A stretch of 47,496 nt of DNA from Bacteroidales bacterium (GCA_004553485.1 SFLG01000008.1:1-47496), one strand, 5' to 3'. Positions 24,233-32,607 are shown, numbered from the stretch's first letter. Notes: generated by a model not told the origin, from the letters alone. Numbers and translations are program-made.

Positions 24233-24754
24233 ATGTTCAAAAAATTTGTTCTTGCCCTGGCAGTGGCTCTCGCAATCCCCGCAGTAGCAGCCGCACAGAA
24301 ACTGGGCACAGTAGACACACAGTCAGTTTTCCAGGATATGCCCGAAACAGCTGCCGCACAGACCCAGCTCAACGAGGCTTCCAAGAAATACGAGGACGAG
24401 TTCAAGAAACTCCAGGACGAGGTGGACAAGAAGTATCAGGAATTCCAGGCTCTCGCCGCCGACACCCCCGACGCCATCAAGGAGCGCCGCATGCAGGAGG
24501 TTCAGGAGTTTGCCCAGAAGGCCGAGCGTTTCCGCCAGACAGCTGCCGAAGACCTGCAGCGCCAGCAGAACCAGCTCATGGCCCCCATCCAGCAGAAACT
24601 CACCGACGCCATCAAGGCCGTAGGTCAGGAAGGTGGTTACACAATGATCTTCCCCGTTGAGATCCCCCTCTATGTAGGCACCACCGCCACCGACGTCACC
24701 TCCGCCGTCCGCGCCAAGCTCGGCCTTCCCGCCGCCAAGCCCGCCGCCAAGTAA
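24233..24754 (+). CDS. skp: OmpH/Skp family periplasmic chaperone, second copy
   Basis: The protein has 173 residues with a signal peptide ending near AAAQ (about 22). The mature start KLGTVDTQSVFQDMPE matches Skp, followed by a coiled coil (LNEASKKYEDEFKKLQDEV) and a conserved end (LMAPIQQKLTDAIKAVGQEGGYTMIF). An Ala/Pro-rich tail (LPAAKPAAK) closes it. It differs clearly from the first copy, so the pair is an old duplication. Tandem skp genes after bamA are usual in Bacteroidales. A strong terminator follows. Confidence 0.93.
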   Translation: MFKKFVLALAVALAIPAVAAAQKLGTVDTQSVFQDMPETAAAQTQLNEASKKYEDEFKKLQDEVDKKYQEFQALAADTPDAIKERRMQEVQEFAQKAERFRQTAAEDLQRQQNQLMAPIQQKLTDAIKAVGQEGGYTMIFPVEIPLYVGTTATDVTSAVRAKLGLPAAKPAAK

Positions 24755-24795
24755 CAGCGTCCCACAGACGCACAGCCGCAGGCTGACCCCCATCC

Positions 24796-24841
24796 AAGCT
24801 GCACCCCAAAAGCCCCGCTTTTGAGGTGCAGCTTGCCTTTT
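24796..24841 (+). terminator. Terminator of the bamA-skp operon
   Basis: An 18-bp stem with one mismatch (24796-24813 with 24817-24834) and a 3-nt loop is followed by TTTT at 24838-24841. Confidence 0.85.
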
Positions 24842-24910
24842 GCCGGTCCTGTCTTTGGCAGGCACCGGGCAGGCCCTGTAAGCGGCCAGCCGGGAGGTAG
24901 GGGGCGGGCG

Positions 24911-25140
24911 TTAAGGACGTTAGGGACTTTAAGGTCTTTAAGGTCTTTAAGGATTTTAGGGACTTTAAGGTCATTAGGGTATTTAAGGATTTTAGGGTCT
25001 TTAAGGTCATTAGGGTATTTAAGGATTTTAGGGTCTTTAAGGTCATTAGGGACTTTAAGGTCTTTAAGGACGTTAGGGTCTTTAAGGTCTTTAAGGTCTT
25101 TAAGGATTTTAGGGACTTTAAGGTCATTAGGGACTTAGAG
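24911..25140. repeat. Long 9-bp minisatellite (about 25 units)
   Basis: The array is built from GTCTTTAAG, GACTTTAAG, GATTTTAGG, GTCATTAGG, GTATTTAAG and GACGTTAGG units. Higher-order copies are visible, as the series GTCATTAGG, GTATTTAAG, GATTTTAGG, GTCTTTAAG repeats. Both strands read as Leu/Lys/Thr/Ser or Leu/Arg/Gly repeats because 9 is a multiple of 3, but there is no sign of translation. Confidence 0.9.
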
Positions 25141-25171
25141 CCTTTGGTAGTACTGATGCGGGCGGGTGCAC

Positions 25172-25203
25172 AAAAAAACGAGGCCGTCGGTGGACGGCCT
25201 CGT
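25172..25203 (-). terminator. Terminator of the 1159-residue secreted protein gene
   Basis: ACGAGGCCGTC (25178-25188) pairs with GACGGCCTCGT (25193-25203); on the minus strand a run of seven Ts follows. Confidence 0.9.
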
Positions 25204-25253
25204 GGGAGAGGTGATAGAGGGTGTATGGCCGGTTATAGCCTGTCAAGGGACGG

Positions 25254-28200
25254 TCAGGGCCGGATGTACTTCACGGTTTTGACGGTGCCGTCGGTGGCGG
25301 TGATGCGCAGGAGGTAGATGTCCTTGTCGAGGGTGCGCAGGGTCTTGTAGGCCTCGGCGGCGCCGGTGGCGGGAACGACGGTGCGGCCCTGCAGGTCGTA
25401 GACAGTGATCTCGGAGGCGTTGTCAACACCGGGGAGGGTGATGCTTGAGCTGTTGTCGGCTTTGCCGCCGATGATGAGCTGTGTGACGGGAGCGCCGGCG
25501 CTGGTGAGGTTGACGTAGACGTTGTGCTCACCTTCCTCGACGGGGCTGTACTTGAACTTGAGCTCGCCGCCTTCGGCAGGAAGCTGCTCGCTGTACCCTG
25601 TGAACAGGTCTTTGTACTGACCTTCGAGGGCCACGGCGATGGGCTCGGTGAGGTTAAGGCCGGTAACGGTGATGGTCTCCAGATCCTTGGTCTTGCCTAC
25701 CTCGGCGGTAGTGGTGACCTGGCGCTTGTCGACGCGGATGAAGGGCTGGGTCGTGCTGCCGTAGCAGAAGTCGTCGACGTAGTAGCTCTCGGGCGAGGTG
25801 GCACCGGCACCGCTGATGTAGTGGAAGCCGATGAAGAAGACGTCGGCGAGGTCAAGGCCTTCAAGGTCTACAACATATTCGACCCAGTCGCCGGCGGCGT
25901 CAGCACCGGTGGGGGTTTCGTCACCGCCGAGGAGCATCTGGTAGCGCTGGTTTTCGGGGAGGGTCGGGTCGATGTAGAGCACCGAAAGCTGGCCCATCTG
26001 GCCGTCGCTGAGGAGGTTGCCCTTGATGCGGAACGAGAGCAGACGGCTTGTGCAGTTCTTGTAGTCGAGGGCGGGCGAGAGCAGCAGCATCTCGGCGGTG
26101 GGCTCGTCGGAGGTGGCGCCGCCCCAGATGTACGACGTAACCTTGGCGACGGCGTTGCCGTCGTCGTTGTAGCTCCACCATGCGCGGTTGCCGTCGACGG
26201 CGACGTTCTTCCAACCCTCGAGGGCGAGAGGCTTGTTGTTGGCGCCGCTGTTCGAGAAGTCGGTGGCGTAGTATGTGAGCGGGTTGGAGGTGTCAAAGAC
26301 GAGCTCGTCGCCCTCCTTATCGCCGGCTGAGGCGCCGCCGGCGGTCTTGCCGGTGACGGTGATGGTCTTTGTCTCGGCCTTTGCGGCGGAGAACTCGATG
26401 ACCTCGGTGAAGGTGCCCTCGGCGGTGGGGGCGAAGGTAACCTTGAGAGCGGTCTGACCATCCTTGAGGAACATTGTCGAGCCGATGCGGAAGGCGCCGT
26501 TGCCCTGGCCGAGCACGCGTATCGAACCATAGTCGAGGAGGCCCGTGGCGTTGATGGTGACGGTCTGCTCATGTGTCTCGCCGACCTTGGCCGAGAACTC
26601 GGTGACGGCGGAGTTGTCGACGGTGAAGACGGGCAGGTTGTCGGGGTCGTAGGCCTGGGCGGCGAAGCCCTTGTTGTAGGTCAGCTCGGTGTTGGAGGTC
26701 TCGATCATCAGGTTGCCCTGCTTGCGGCCGATTGAAGTGGGTTTGAAGCTGACGGTGATGACGTATTCGCCCGTGCCGGCGGGAATTTCGGCGAGGTCGG
26801 CGGAGAAGTGCGAGCGGTCCTTGCCGGTGACATAGATGGCGGCGGCTTTGGCGAGGTTCTGAGCCTTGACGGTGAACTTGGCAAAGGGAGTGGCCACGTT
26901 GACGGGATAATACTCGTTAGCATCGACAAGCAGCTCCTCGGTCACTTCAAGTTTCTCCTCGTCGGCGGGCGAGGCGATGAGGTCGGCCAGCGAGCGCATG
27001 GAGATCATCGTCGTCGAGGGCGAGGTGGAGATGCCGATGACAGCCTTGGCGGTCTCGGGGATGGCTGTGCCGGCGATGTCCGTGCCGGCGAAGGCGCGTA
27101 CCTTGCCGGTGGCGTCGCCCGAGGTGATGTTGGTGCCGGTGGTGCTGAATTTGGAGCCGGCGGCGGCGAATGTTATGTCGTTGACCTTGACAAGGCGGTT
27201 GAGGTACATGTCGCGGTTGTCGTTAAGTTCGGCCAGAGTCAGCTCGAGAGGCTCTTTGGTCTGGTCGGTGGCGCTGACAGTGCCGTATTCGATGCCGTCG
27301 GCGCCGTAGTAGGCAAGGAGCATGCAACCGGGCTGTCCGCCGGTGGTCTCGGGCTCTGCGCCCATGATGTAGAGCTTGGTGAGCTGGTCGCCGAGCTTGA
27401 AGGGTGCGGCATCGAGGCCGGTCATCGTCGAGTAGTCGAGGGCCATGCCGCCCACAACGTCCTGCAGGTAAAACTTTTTGTTGGCGGCGTCGACAAAGGT
27501 CACTGTGGCCTTGCTCGAGAAGTAATATGTCTCGTAGGGCTGGATGGTCGAGATGAAACGGAAGCTGGCAAGGGTGCTTGCCGGGTAGACGTCGGCCTTG
27601 ACGGCGAGCGAGGCTGTTGTCTCGCCGGAGGTGAAGGCGAGAGTCTCGTTGATTTCGGTGCCGGCGGTGGCGTCAAGAGTCAGCGTGAGGTCGTAACCGG
27701 CGGCCGAGCATGCCTCGGCGGCGGGGATGGCCGTCACGGCGGGCTTGACGTTGGCGTTGCCTGAGATGGCGATGTCCTCGGTGATACCCTGAGCCTTGAC
27801 CTTGACGGTGGTGGTGTACTTCTGGTACTGATAGAGCGCGAAGCCGGAGGGGAGCGAGAGCTTGCCCACCGTTATCTCGCCTTTGTCGACGGGGTCGGGG
27901 GTTGTGCCGCCTCCCTCGCTCCAAAGCTCATCCCAGGAGGTGGCCAGGCGGATGGGGCCGACAAGCATCTCGGGGCATTTCTTCTTGCTGGAAGTGGTCT
28001 GGCAGATGGCAAAAGCGGCAACGCCGCGCGAGGGGTCACCATAGCTGGTGTCGGCGCTGAGGTCGGCGGTAGCAGGCTCTGTGCCGCCGGCGACGGGATT
28101 TACCCATGCCTGGTACGTGTCGTTCTTAATGTCGGGTATGGCTGTGTACTTCAGCACAACAAGATATGTGGTGCCGCAGTCGAGCTCGGTGTTGTAAACT

Positions 28201-28733
28201 TTGGCGCTGGTGGGAGAAGTGTTTTTCGAGATACCGAAAACAAATTTGCCGGCTGTGCTGCCCGGACCGATAAAGGTTACTCCGTAAGGACCGGTAAGTG
28301 ATACACCATCCTTTATGATGTTGCTTGAGTTTGTTGAGCCGAAGGCTGTTACATACATTAGGTCGGTGACGCTCTGCACATTGATAAGCATTGCGGCGTA
28401 GACCGTGCCGTCGGTGATGGCGGTGTAGGTGCCGTCGGAGTTGGCGGGGTAGAAGGGTTTCAGCACGTCCTGGTCGGTGCTCGACACGGGGGTGAGCTTG
28501 ACCGAGTTGCCGGAGGCGAAGCCGTCGAGCGAAAGGGCTGTCGATGTCACCTGGATGGGATTGTCCTTGTTGTTGCTTTGCAACCAACCGGGATTTCCGT
28601 AGAGATTTCCGGTGGGATAGTCGAAAGTCTCGGTGAAAATCACCTCGGCACTCGCGCCTGACGCGGTAAGCAACGAAAGCGACAAGGCCCCCGCGCTTAG
28701 CAAGTGGGATAATGATTTGGTCATGTTAAACAA
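25254..28733 (-). CDS. Large secreted multidomain protein with choice-of-anchor-J domain and type IX-like tail
   Basis: The protein has 1159 residues. A signal peptide covers about 1-29. Residues 30-270 form a beta-rich carbohydrate-binding-like module (FTETFDYPTGNLYG). About 385-575 resembles the OB-fold regions of Bacteroidales surface proteins (KKFYLQDVVGGMALDY). Ig-like modules follow. Residues 818-985 form a MAM/cleaved-adhesin (choice-of-anchor J) domain, from YYATDFSNSG to YYVDDFCYG. The end (ITVYDLQGRTVV ... LLRITATDG ... KYIRP) resembles a type A sorting tail. No catalytic motif is visible, so an adhesin or binding role is more likely than enzyme activity. It has its own promoter and terminator. 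Confidence 0.75.
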   Translation of the reverse strand: MFNMTKSLSHLLSAGALSLSLLTASGASAEVIFTETFDYPTGNLYGNPGWLQSNNKDNPIQVTSTALSLDGFASGNSVKLTPVSSTDQDVLKPFYPANSDGTYTAITDGTVYAAMLINVQSVTDLMYVTAFGSTNSSNIIKDGVSLTGPYGVTFIGPGSTAGKFVFGISKNTSPTSAKVYNTELDCGTTYLVVLKYTAIPDIKNDTYQAWVNPVAGGTEPATADLSADTSYGDPSRGVAAFAICQTTSSKKKCPEMLVGPIRLATSWDELWSEGGGTTPDPVDKGEITVGKLSLPSGFALYQYQKYTTTVKVKAQGITEDIAISGNANVKPAVTAIPAAEACSAAGYDLTLTLDATAGTEINETLAFTSGETTASLAVKADVYPASTLASFRFISTIQPYETYYFSSKATVTFVDAANKKFYLQDVVGGMALDYSTMTGLDAAPFKLGDQLTKLYIMGAEPETTGGQPGCMLLAYYGADGIEYGTVSATDQTKEPLELTLAELNDNRDMYLNRLVKVNDITFAAAGSKFSTTGTNITSGDATGKVRAFAGTDIAGTAIPETAKAVIGISTSPSTTMISMRSLADLIASPADEEKLEVTEELLVDANEYYPVNVATPFAKFTVKAQNLAKAAAIYVTGKDRSHFSADLAEIPAGTGEYVITVSFKPTSIGRKQGNLMIETSNTELTYNKGFAAQAYDPDNLPVFTVDNSAVTEFSAKVGETHEQTVTINATGLLDYGSIRVLGQGNGAFRIGSTMFLKDGQTALKVTFAPTAEGTFTEVIEFSAAKAETKTITVTGKTAGGASAGDKEGDELVFDTSNPLTYYATDFSNSGANNKPLALEGWKNVAVDGNRAWWSYNDDGNAVAKVTSYIWGGATSDEPTAEMLLLSPALDYKNCTSRLLSFRIKGNLLSDGQMGQLSVLYIDPTLPENQRYQMLLGGDETPTGADAAGDWVEYVVDLEGLDLADVFFIGFHYISGAGATSPESYYVDDFCYGSTTQPFIRVDKRQVTTTAEVGKTKDLETITVTGLNLTEPIAVALEGQYKDLFTGYSEQLPAEGGELKFKYSPVEEGEHNVYVNLTSAGAPVTQLIIGGKADNSSSITLPGVDNASEITVYDLQGRTVVPATGAAEAYKTLRTLDKDIYLLRITATDGTVKTVKYIRP

Positions 28734-28873
28734 AATTTATTTATTAGAAATTGTGATATGATTAATCGGGAAGAGCAATGCGTATTGGAAACAGAAGCCG
28801 GCTGTACAGCTGCCCTCGCTGTTATTGTAGGCGTCCGGGACAGCTATTTCGGCCTGTGGCAAACGTTTATCGG

Positions 28874-28904
28874 CAAAGGTAATAAAAATTCCCCTAAAAA
28901 CCAA
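28874..28904 (-). promoter_or_regulatory. Promoter of the 1159-residue secreted protein gene
   Basis: On the minus strand TTGG (28901-28904) and TACCTTTG (28874-28881) are 19 bp apart, giving a leader of about 130 nt. The -33 element lies inside the loop of the terminator of the upstream gene. Confidence 0.65.
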
Positions 28905-28917
28905 TTGGCTTAGGGGG
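28884..28917 (-). terminator. Terminator of the mechanosensitive channel gene
   Basis: On the minus strand CCCCTAA and TTAGGGG arms (28910-28916 and 28891-28897) are followed by AATTTTTATT. It overlaps the promoter of the next gene. Confidence 0.7.
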
Positions 28918-29026
28918 ATGCTGAATTACAGTTAATTACGTTTCGCATTTCGAGGGTTTCGTCGACGAGGTAGACGACTGACTTGTAGGGGCGGCCTAGG
29001 GTTGTCTGTCCCGCGTGTCCAAGGCC

Positions 29027-30460
29027 TTATTTGGACGGCGTGGGGGCCTGGCTCGGGGCTTTGGGATTTTCCTGTACGTAGTTCTTGTCCTTGAAGAAGG
29101 GCTGTGCCATGCCGAAGACGGGGTCGATTTTGCCGCCGGCGCTGAGGTAGCCGTCGACGAGGGTGTCGCGGCCCGACGGGTTCTCGAAGGTGTAGAGGCT
29201 GAAGACGGTGAGCATGGCGGCAAGTTGCTCGAAGATGGTGTCCTGGATGGCCTCGTAGGCAAACCACGCCGAGGTGTTGGTGAAACAGTAGACCTGGAAC
29301 GGGATGCCGCCCGAGGTCTGCGGCAGGGTGCTGATGAAGCAGTCGCTGTCGTGCGAGATGTGGGGGTTGGCGTCGAGCCACATCTTGAAGTAGGCGCGGA
29401 AGAGGCCCAGGTTGGTGTCGATGGTGCCGTTGACCAGGCCATCGGGGTTGTTGACGTCGGCGACCTTGCCGGCGGCTTTCTGTTCGAGTTTTTTGGTGAT
29501 ATACTCGTCCATAAAGGGCACTTTGCGTATCTCCTCAAGCATCTCGGGGGTGGTGGGCAAGACGCTGTCGGCATCAATCATGTAGCTGCGGCAGACGCGG
29601 CGCGTGTTGCTCTGCTGCATGGTGCGGTAGTTGGTGAAGCCCTGGCTGATAAGGCTGTAGGGTGGAAGCGTGGTAGTGGTCTTGTCCCAGTTGAGCACCT
29701 TCACCGAGGCCAGTGTGACCTCCTGCACGGTGCCGTTGGCGTCGGTGCCTTTAACCTTTATCCAGTCGCCGACGTGCAGCGAGTCGTTCTCGGCAAGCTG
29801 GACACCGGCCACCAGCCCTAAGATGCTGTCTTTGAAAATCAGCATCAGCACGGCGGCGAAGGCTCCTAAGCCGGCAAGCAGCGCGCCCGGCGAGCGGTCG
29901 AAGATGACGCAGACGCAGACGATGGCGACGATAATCCATACTATGCCGCGCACCAGCTCGCTCAGACCGCGCAACGGCAGCTTGCGCTTGTTCTCGCGTG
30001 CGTCGAAGAGGGTCCATATCGCCATAATCAACGCGTTGACAGCCAGCGCCATCTCGAGGGTGATGGTAAGGAAGGCTATCTTTGTGAACAGCTGCGACAG
30101 CGTGTCGTGCGCCGTCAGCGTGAAGCTGATGAGACCCAGGAACACCAGCGGCGGAATGACGCGGCACAGCTTGTGAAAGAAACCGTGCTTGGTGAGCGCG
30201 TCGTAGACGGGCAGGCTCCAGCGCCGGGCAATCTGACGGCATATCCACAGTATTACCACCTGGAAGATGTATCCGGCGGCGATGGAGATGCCCAGCACAA
30301 CGGCGGCATAGAGGAAGGTAACGAGAGTGACGTTGTGCTCAAGGCCGAAAATGCCCAACAGCCAGTCGACTATCGACATCATAAAATGGGCAACCTGGTA
30401 CGAGGCACCGGTGTCGTCACCGATAAACCTTGAAAGGTCTTCAGGAGAGGTGTAAAGCAT
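29027..30460 (-). CDS. MscS-family mechanosensitive channel (YbdG-like)
   Basis: The protein has 477 residues. About five membrane helices lie within 25-225, the last being the pore-lining Gly/Ala-rich helix (GALLAGLGAFAAVLMLIFKD). The MscS beta domain follows with DSLHVGDWIKV and GTVQEVTLASVKVLNWD. The large C-terminal cytoplasmic part (about 290-460) and the length fit the YbdG miniconductance type rather than short MscS. It should open under membrane tension during osmotic downshock. It ends in a Pro-rich tail (NPKAPSQAPTPSK). It is monocistronic, with a terminator about 110 bp downstream. Confidence 0.9.
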   Translation of the reverse strand: MLYTSPEDLSRFIGDDTGASYQVAHFMMSIVDWLLGIFGLEHNVTLVTFLYAAVVLGISIAAGYIFQVVILWICRQIARRWSLPVYDALTKHGFFHKLCRVIPPLVFLGLISFTLTAHDTLSQLFTKIAFLTITLEMALAVNALIMAIWTLFDARENKRKLPLRGLSELVRGIVWIIVAIVCVCVIFDRSPGALLAGLGAFAAVLMLIFKDSILGLVAGVQLAENDSLHVGDWIKVKGTDANGTVQEVTLASVKVLNWDKTTTTLPPYSLISQGFTNYRTMQQSNTRRVCRSYMIDADSVLPTTPEMLEEIRKVPFMDEYITKKLEQKAAGKVADVNNPDGLVNGTIDTNLGLFRAYFKMWLDANPHISHDSDCFISTLPQTSGGIPFQVYCFTNTSAWFAYEAIQDTIFEQLAAMLTVFSLYTFENPSGRDTLVDGYLSAGGKIDPVFGMAQPFFKDKNYVQENPKAPSQAPTPSK

Positions 30461-30962
30461 ATCAAAGGAAGAGAAATCTTGTTGATGAATCGAGAAATAG
30501 TTGAAAAATCAGTGATAGTACACAATGATTATAAGTATAACAAGCCTGCTTGCCGCGCGGTTCGCCCCGCCGTGCCATAACGGGCCAGCCGCCCGGCCCC
30601 GGCTCGGCTGCGCCATTGGTGTAGCCCGTGCAACAGGCCTTCCGACGGCCGCGCCTATGGCCCGTGCGCCCGGCCTCCCCCTGCCAGCGTGTCCCGCCGG
30701 CGTGCCTGTCACCATTATCGGTCGAGCTCGACCGATAACGGTCCCTCGCCTAACCGTCCCCTGCCGCCGGTCATGCCCGTGCGTTAAAATTTAAGTTTTG
30801 GCATACAGTCGTGGACAAGTCATGGGTTAGAGGCTTTGTCCAATGTGTAAGTGTAATAAATCCAAGGCGGTAGCGGGTTGTGTGGGGCATCTGCAGTTAA
30901 GCCACCTGTCACTCGTCTTGGCACTCAGAAAAAGTTTTTTGTGAAAATTTTTGCGGCGGATG
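30461..30962. other. Gene-free GC-rich stretch before the tRNA cluster
   Basis: No supportable gene is present. Positions 30545-30790 are very GC-rich with many CCGCCGG-type runs, and include the palindrome at 30711-30742. Positions 30790-30960 are unremarkable. Codon patterns do not support translation in any frame. Confidence 0.6.
30711..30742. repeat. Palindrome, first copy
   Basis: The core 30715-30738 is a perfect 24-bp palindrome with half-site TTATCGGTCGAG. Three outer base pairs also match after one mismatch. The same core recurs at 31518-31541. Confidence 0.85.
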
Positions 30963-30993
30963 TTTGTCAGTTCAAAAATTTATTGTAACTTTG
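30963..30993 (+). promoter_or_regulatory. Promoter of the tRNA cluster
   Basis: TTTG at 30963-30966, 19 bp of spacing, then TAACTTTG at 30986-30993. A clean Bacteroidetes promoter about 55 bp before the first tRNA. Confidence 0.85.
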
Positions 30994-31047
30994 CAACGCA
31001 AAAGACGGAAAGGCCGCGCAGAGGCGCTGAAATCACCTTCCGGTTAT

Positions 31048-31120
<73 letters not shown>

Positions 31121-31188
31121 CATCGATTCATAATGAGGATTTTGAAATAAAAGAGTGATCGGCTGACGCCGTGCGGCGTCGCTGCAAT

Positions 31189-31261
<73 letters not shown>

Positions 31262-31321
31262 CAATCCCTCCCTGAAGTCCCTTCAGGACGTCCAAAGCCC
31301 AAAAGGCCCACGACACCAAAT

Positions 31322-31405
31322 GTCCGGATGGCGGAATTGGTAGACGCGCTACTTTGAGGGGGTAGTGATCATTAGATCGTGTGAGTTCGAGTCTCATTTC
31401 GGACA
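31322..31405 (+). tRNA. tRNA-Leu(GAG)
   Basis: An 84-nt class II tRNA: acceptor GTCCGGA with TTCGGAC, D arm GGCGGAATTGGTAGACGC, anticodon stem CTACT/GGTAG with loop TTGAGGG (anticodon GAG), a long variable arm (TGATCATTAGATC) and a T arm with GTTCGAGTC. Confidence 0.95.
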
Positions 31406-31406
31406 C

Positions 31407-31442
31407 AAATCCCGAGTTGCCCCACGGCAGCCCGGGATTTTT
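31407..31442 (+). terminator. Terminator of the tRNA cluster
   Basis: AAATCCCG (31407-31414) pairs with CGGGATTT (31433-31440). A second inner helix (TTGCC/GGCAG) and a T run complete it. Confidence 0.85.
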
Positions 31443-31513
31443 GCTTATACCCACCACCCACCCACCACCGGCTGCCGCCGCCGCCCCCTGCCACCGGCCA
31501 GCCGCCAGGCCCA

Positions 31514-31545
31514 ACGGTTATCGGTCGAGCTCGACCGATAACCGT
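31514..31545. repeat. Palindrome, second copy
   Basis: A perfect 32-bp palindrome with half-site ACGGTTATCGGTCGAG. Its central 24 bp equal the core at 30715-30738. A CCCCTGCCA-type GC-rich context precedes both copies. Confidence 0.9.
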
Positions 31546-31580
31546 CACAGCCCGCCGGCCATCACCGCCGGCCCCACAGC

Positions 31581-31660
31581 CGCCGGCCCTCGGTCCATGG
31601 AAAGGCGGTTTTCAACCGCCGGCCCTCGGTCGGCTTATGGAGAGGCGGTTTTCAACCGCC
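31581..31660. repeat. Two direct repeats, each ending in a hairpin
   Basis: Two units of 36 and 40 bp (31581-31616 and 31617-31656) begin CGCCGGCCCTCGGTC and end AGGCGGTTTTCAAC. Each forms the hairpin GGCGGTT-TTC-AACCGCC (31604-31620 and 31644-31660). Confidence 0.85.
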
Positions 31661-31664
31661 GGCC

Positions 31665-31690
31665 TGTATACGTCTTATAAGATGTATACA
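31665..31690. promoter_or_regulatory. 26-bp near-perfect palindrome upstream of the UpxY-like gene
   Basis: The half-site is TGTATACGTCTTA, with a single mismatched pair in the dyad. Further GTATA copies follow at once (CGTATAAC, CACTATAA). It may be an operator for the polysaccharide locus; no protein can be assigned. Confidence 0.45.
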
Positions 31691-31810
31691 ACGTATAACA
31701 CACTATAAAACCGCCGCTGGCGCACCGGCCTTCGGGTGGCGTTTGGTGGCTTTTGTCACGGATTGCGGCACTTTCGGGCCGATAACGGCGGTACTTTCCC
31801 AAAAAAGCAC

Positions 31811-31818
31811 TAACTTTG
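31811..31818 (+). promoter_or_regulatory. -7 box (TAACTTTG) of the UpxY-like gene
   Basis: Fits TAnnTTTG and would give a leader of about 36 nt before the GTG at 31861. No good -33 element is seen, which may mean an activator is needed. Confidence 0.6.
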
Positions 31819-31860
31819 TGGATAATTAGGCCCTTATGATAAACCGGGGACCAGGAAAAA

Positions 31861-32421
31861 GTGTCGTTGCTGATTGATGACGAACATCCCCAACGAGATT
31901 TTACGGCAGTGCCCACGGGCGTTGACGGCGCCGTAGGCGTGCCCGACGCCAAATGGTACGTTGCCATCGTCAGCCCCCGGCACGAAAAGTCGGTAGCAGA
32001 TAAACTGCAGAAGCTCAGCGTAGAAACCTACGTCGCCATCCAGCAGGAAATGCACGTCTGGGCAAACGGGCGGCGCAAAAAAGTCGACCGCGTCGTCATC
32101 CCCTCCATGGTGTTTGTCAAATGCACCGAGCAGGAGCGCCGCCGCCTCGTCACCCTCCCCTACATCCTCCGCTTCCTGGTCAACCGCTCGGGTCGCGCCG
32201 ACGGCCTCAACAAACCCGTCGCCGTCATCGGCGAAGCCGAGATGGCCAAACTCCGGTTCATGCTCGGCCATTCAGACAGCCCCGTCGAGTTCGCCCCCAC
32301 CCAGTTCCGCATACACGACACCGTCCGCGTCATCCGCGGCAACCTCGCCGGCCTCCAAGGCGAAATCCGCGCCAACGGCGCCCTCCTCCACATCCCCCCC
32401 CAAGACGTCGAAAAACTCTAA
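31861..32421 (+). CDS. upxY: UpxY-type NusG-like transcription antiterminator
   Basis: The GTG start gives 186 residues. The NusG N-terminal domain spans about 28-130 (WYVAIVSPRHEKSVADKL, RKKVDRVVIPSMVFVK), and a KOW-like segment follows near 150-185 (FRIHDTVRVIRGNLAGLQG). UpxY proteins of Bacteroides bind RNA polymerase at the start of capsule operons and prevent early termination of their own operon. Its position as first gene before the polysaccharide locus fits. No UpxZ-type inhibitor gene follows. Its composition is host-like GC-rich, unlike the genes after it. A 13-codon frame (31836-31877) overlaps the start. Confidence 0.88.
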   Translation: MSLLIDDEHPQRDFTAVPTGVDGAVGVPDAKWYVAIVSPRHEKSVADKLQKLSVETYVAIQQEMHVWANGRRKKVDRVVIPSMVFVKCTEQERRRLVTLPYILRFLVNRSGRADGLNKPVAVIGEAEMAKLRFMLGHSDSPVEFAPTQFRIHDTVRVIRGNLAGLQGEIRANGALLHIPPQDVEKL

Positions 32422-32432
32422 CCCCCGGCCCT

Positions 32433-32520
32433 ATAAGTCTAATAAGACCAATAAGTCAACTACGACCGTCAACCACGACCAGTAAGTCAACTACGACCGT
32501 CAACTACGACAAATAAGATA
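32433..32520. repeat. Tandem repeats in the UpxY-wzx gap
   Basis: Three 9-bp units (ATAAGTCTA, ATAAGACCA, ATAAGTCAA) lead into two copies of a 31-bp unit containing AAGTCAACTACGACCGTCAA. The remaining 32521-32607 shows one AATTAGACCAAT piece and no gene. Confidence 0.7.
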
Positions 32521-32607
32521 ACACGGTCCCCGAAGACCAATTAGACCAATACAAGTCGCGAGCAAAGCCACCCCGGCATATACCCCCGATAACTACCTCC
32601 CCCAACC

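Noticed and set aside
23491..24754. Two skp genes as an unusual duplication
   Set aside because: Tandem skp/ompH genes after bamA are normal in Bacteroidales, and the copies are well diverged.
24696..25138. Frames on both strands across the minisatellite that read as Leu/Lys/Thr or Leu/Arg/Gly repeats
   Set aside because: A 9-bp unit without stop codons keeps frames open by chance; no start region or conserved part supports a protein.
24911..25140. CRISPR array
   Set aside because: Units are 9 bp and contiguous, with no spacers and no cas genes. No other part of the window shows repeat-spacer structure.
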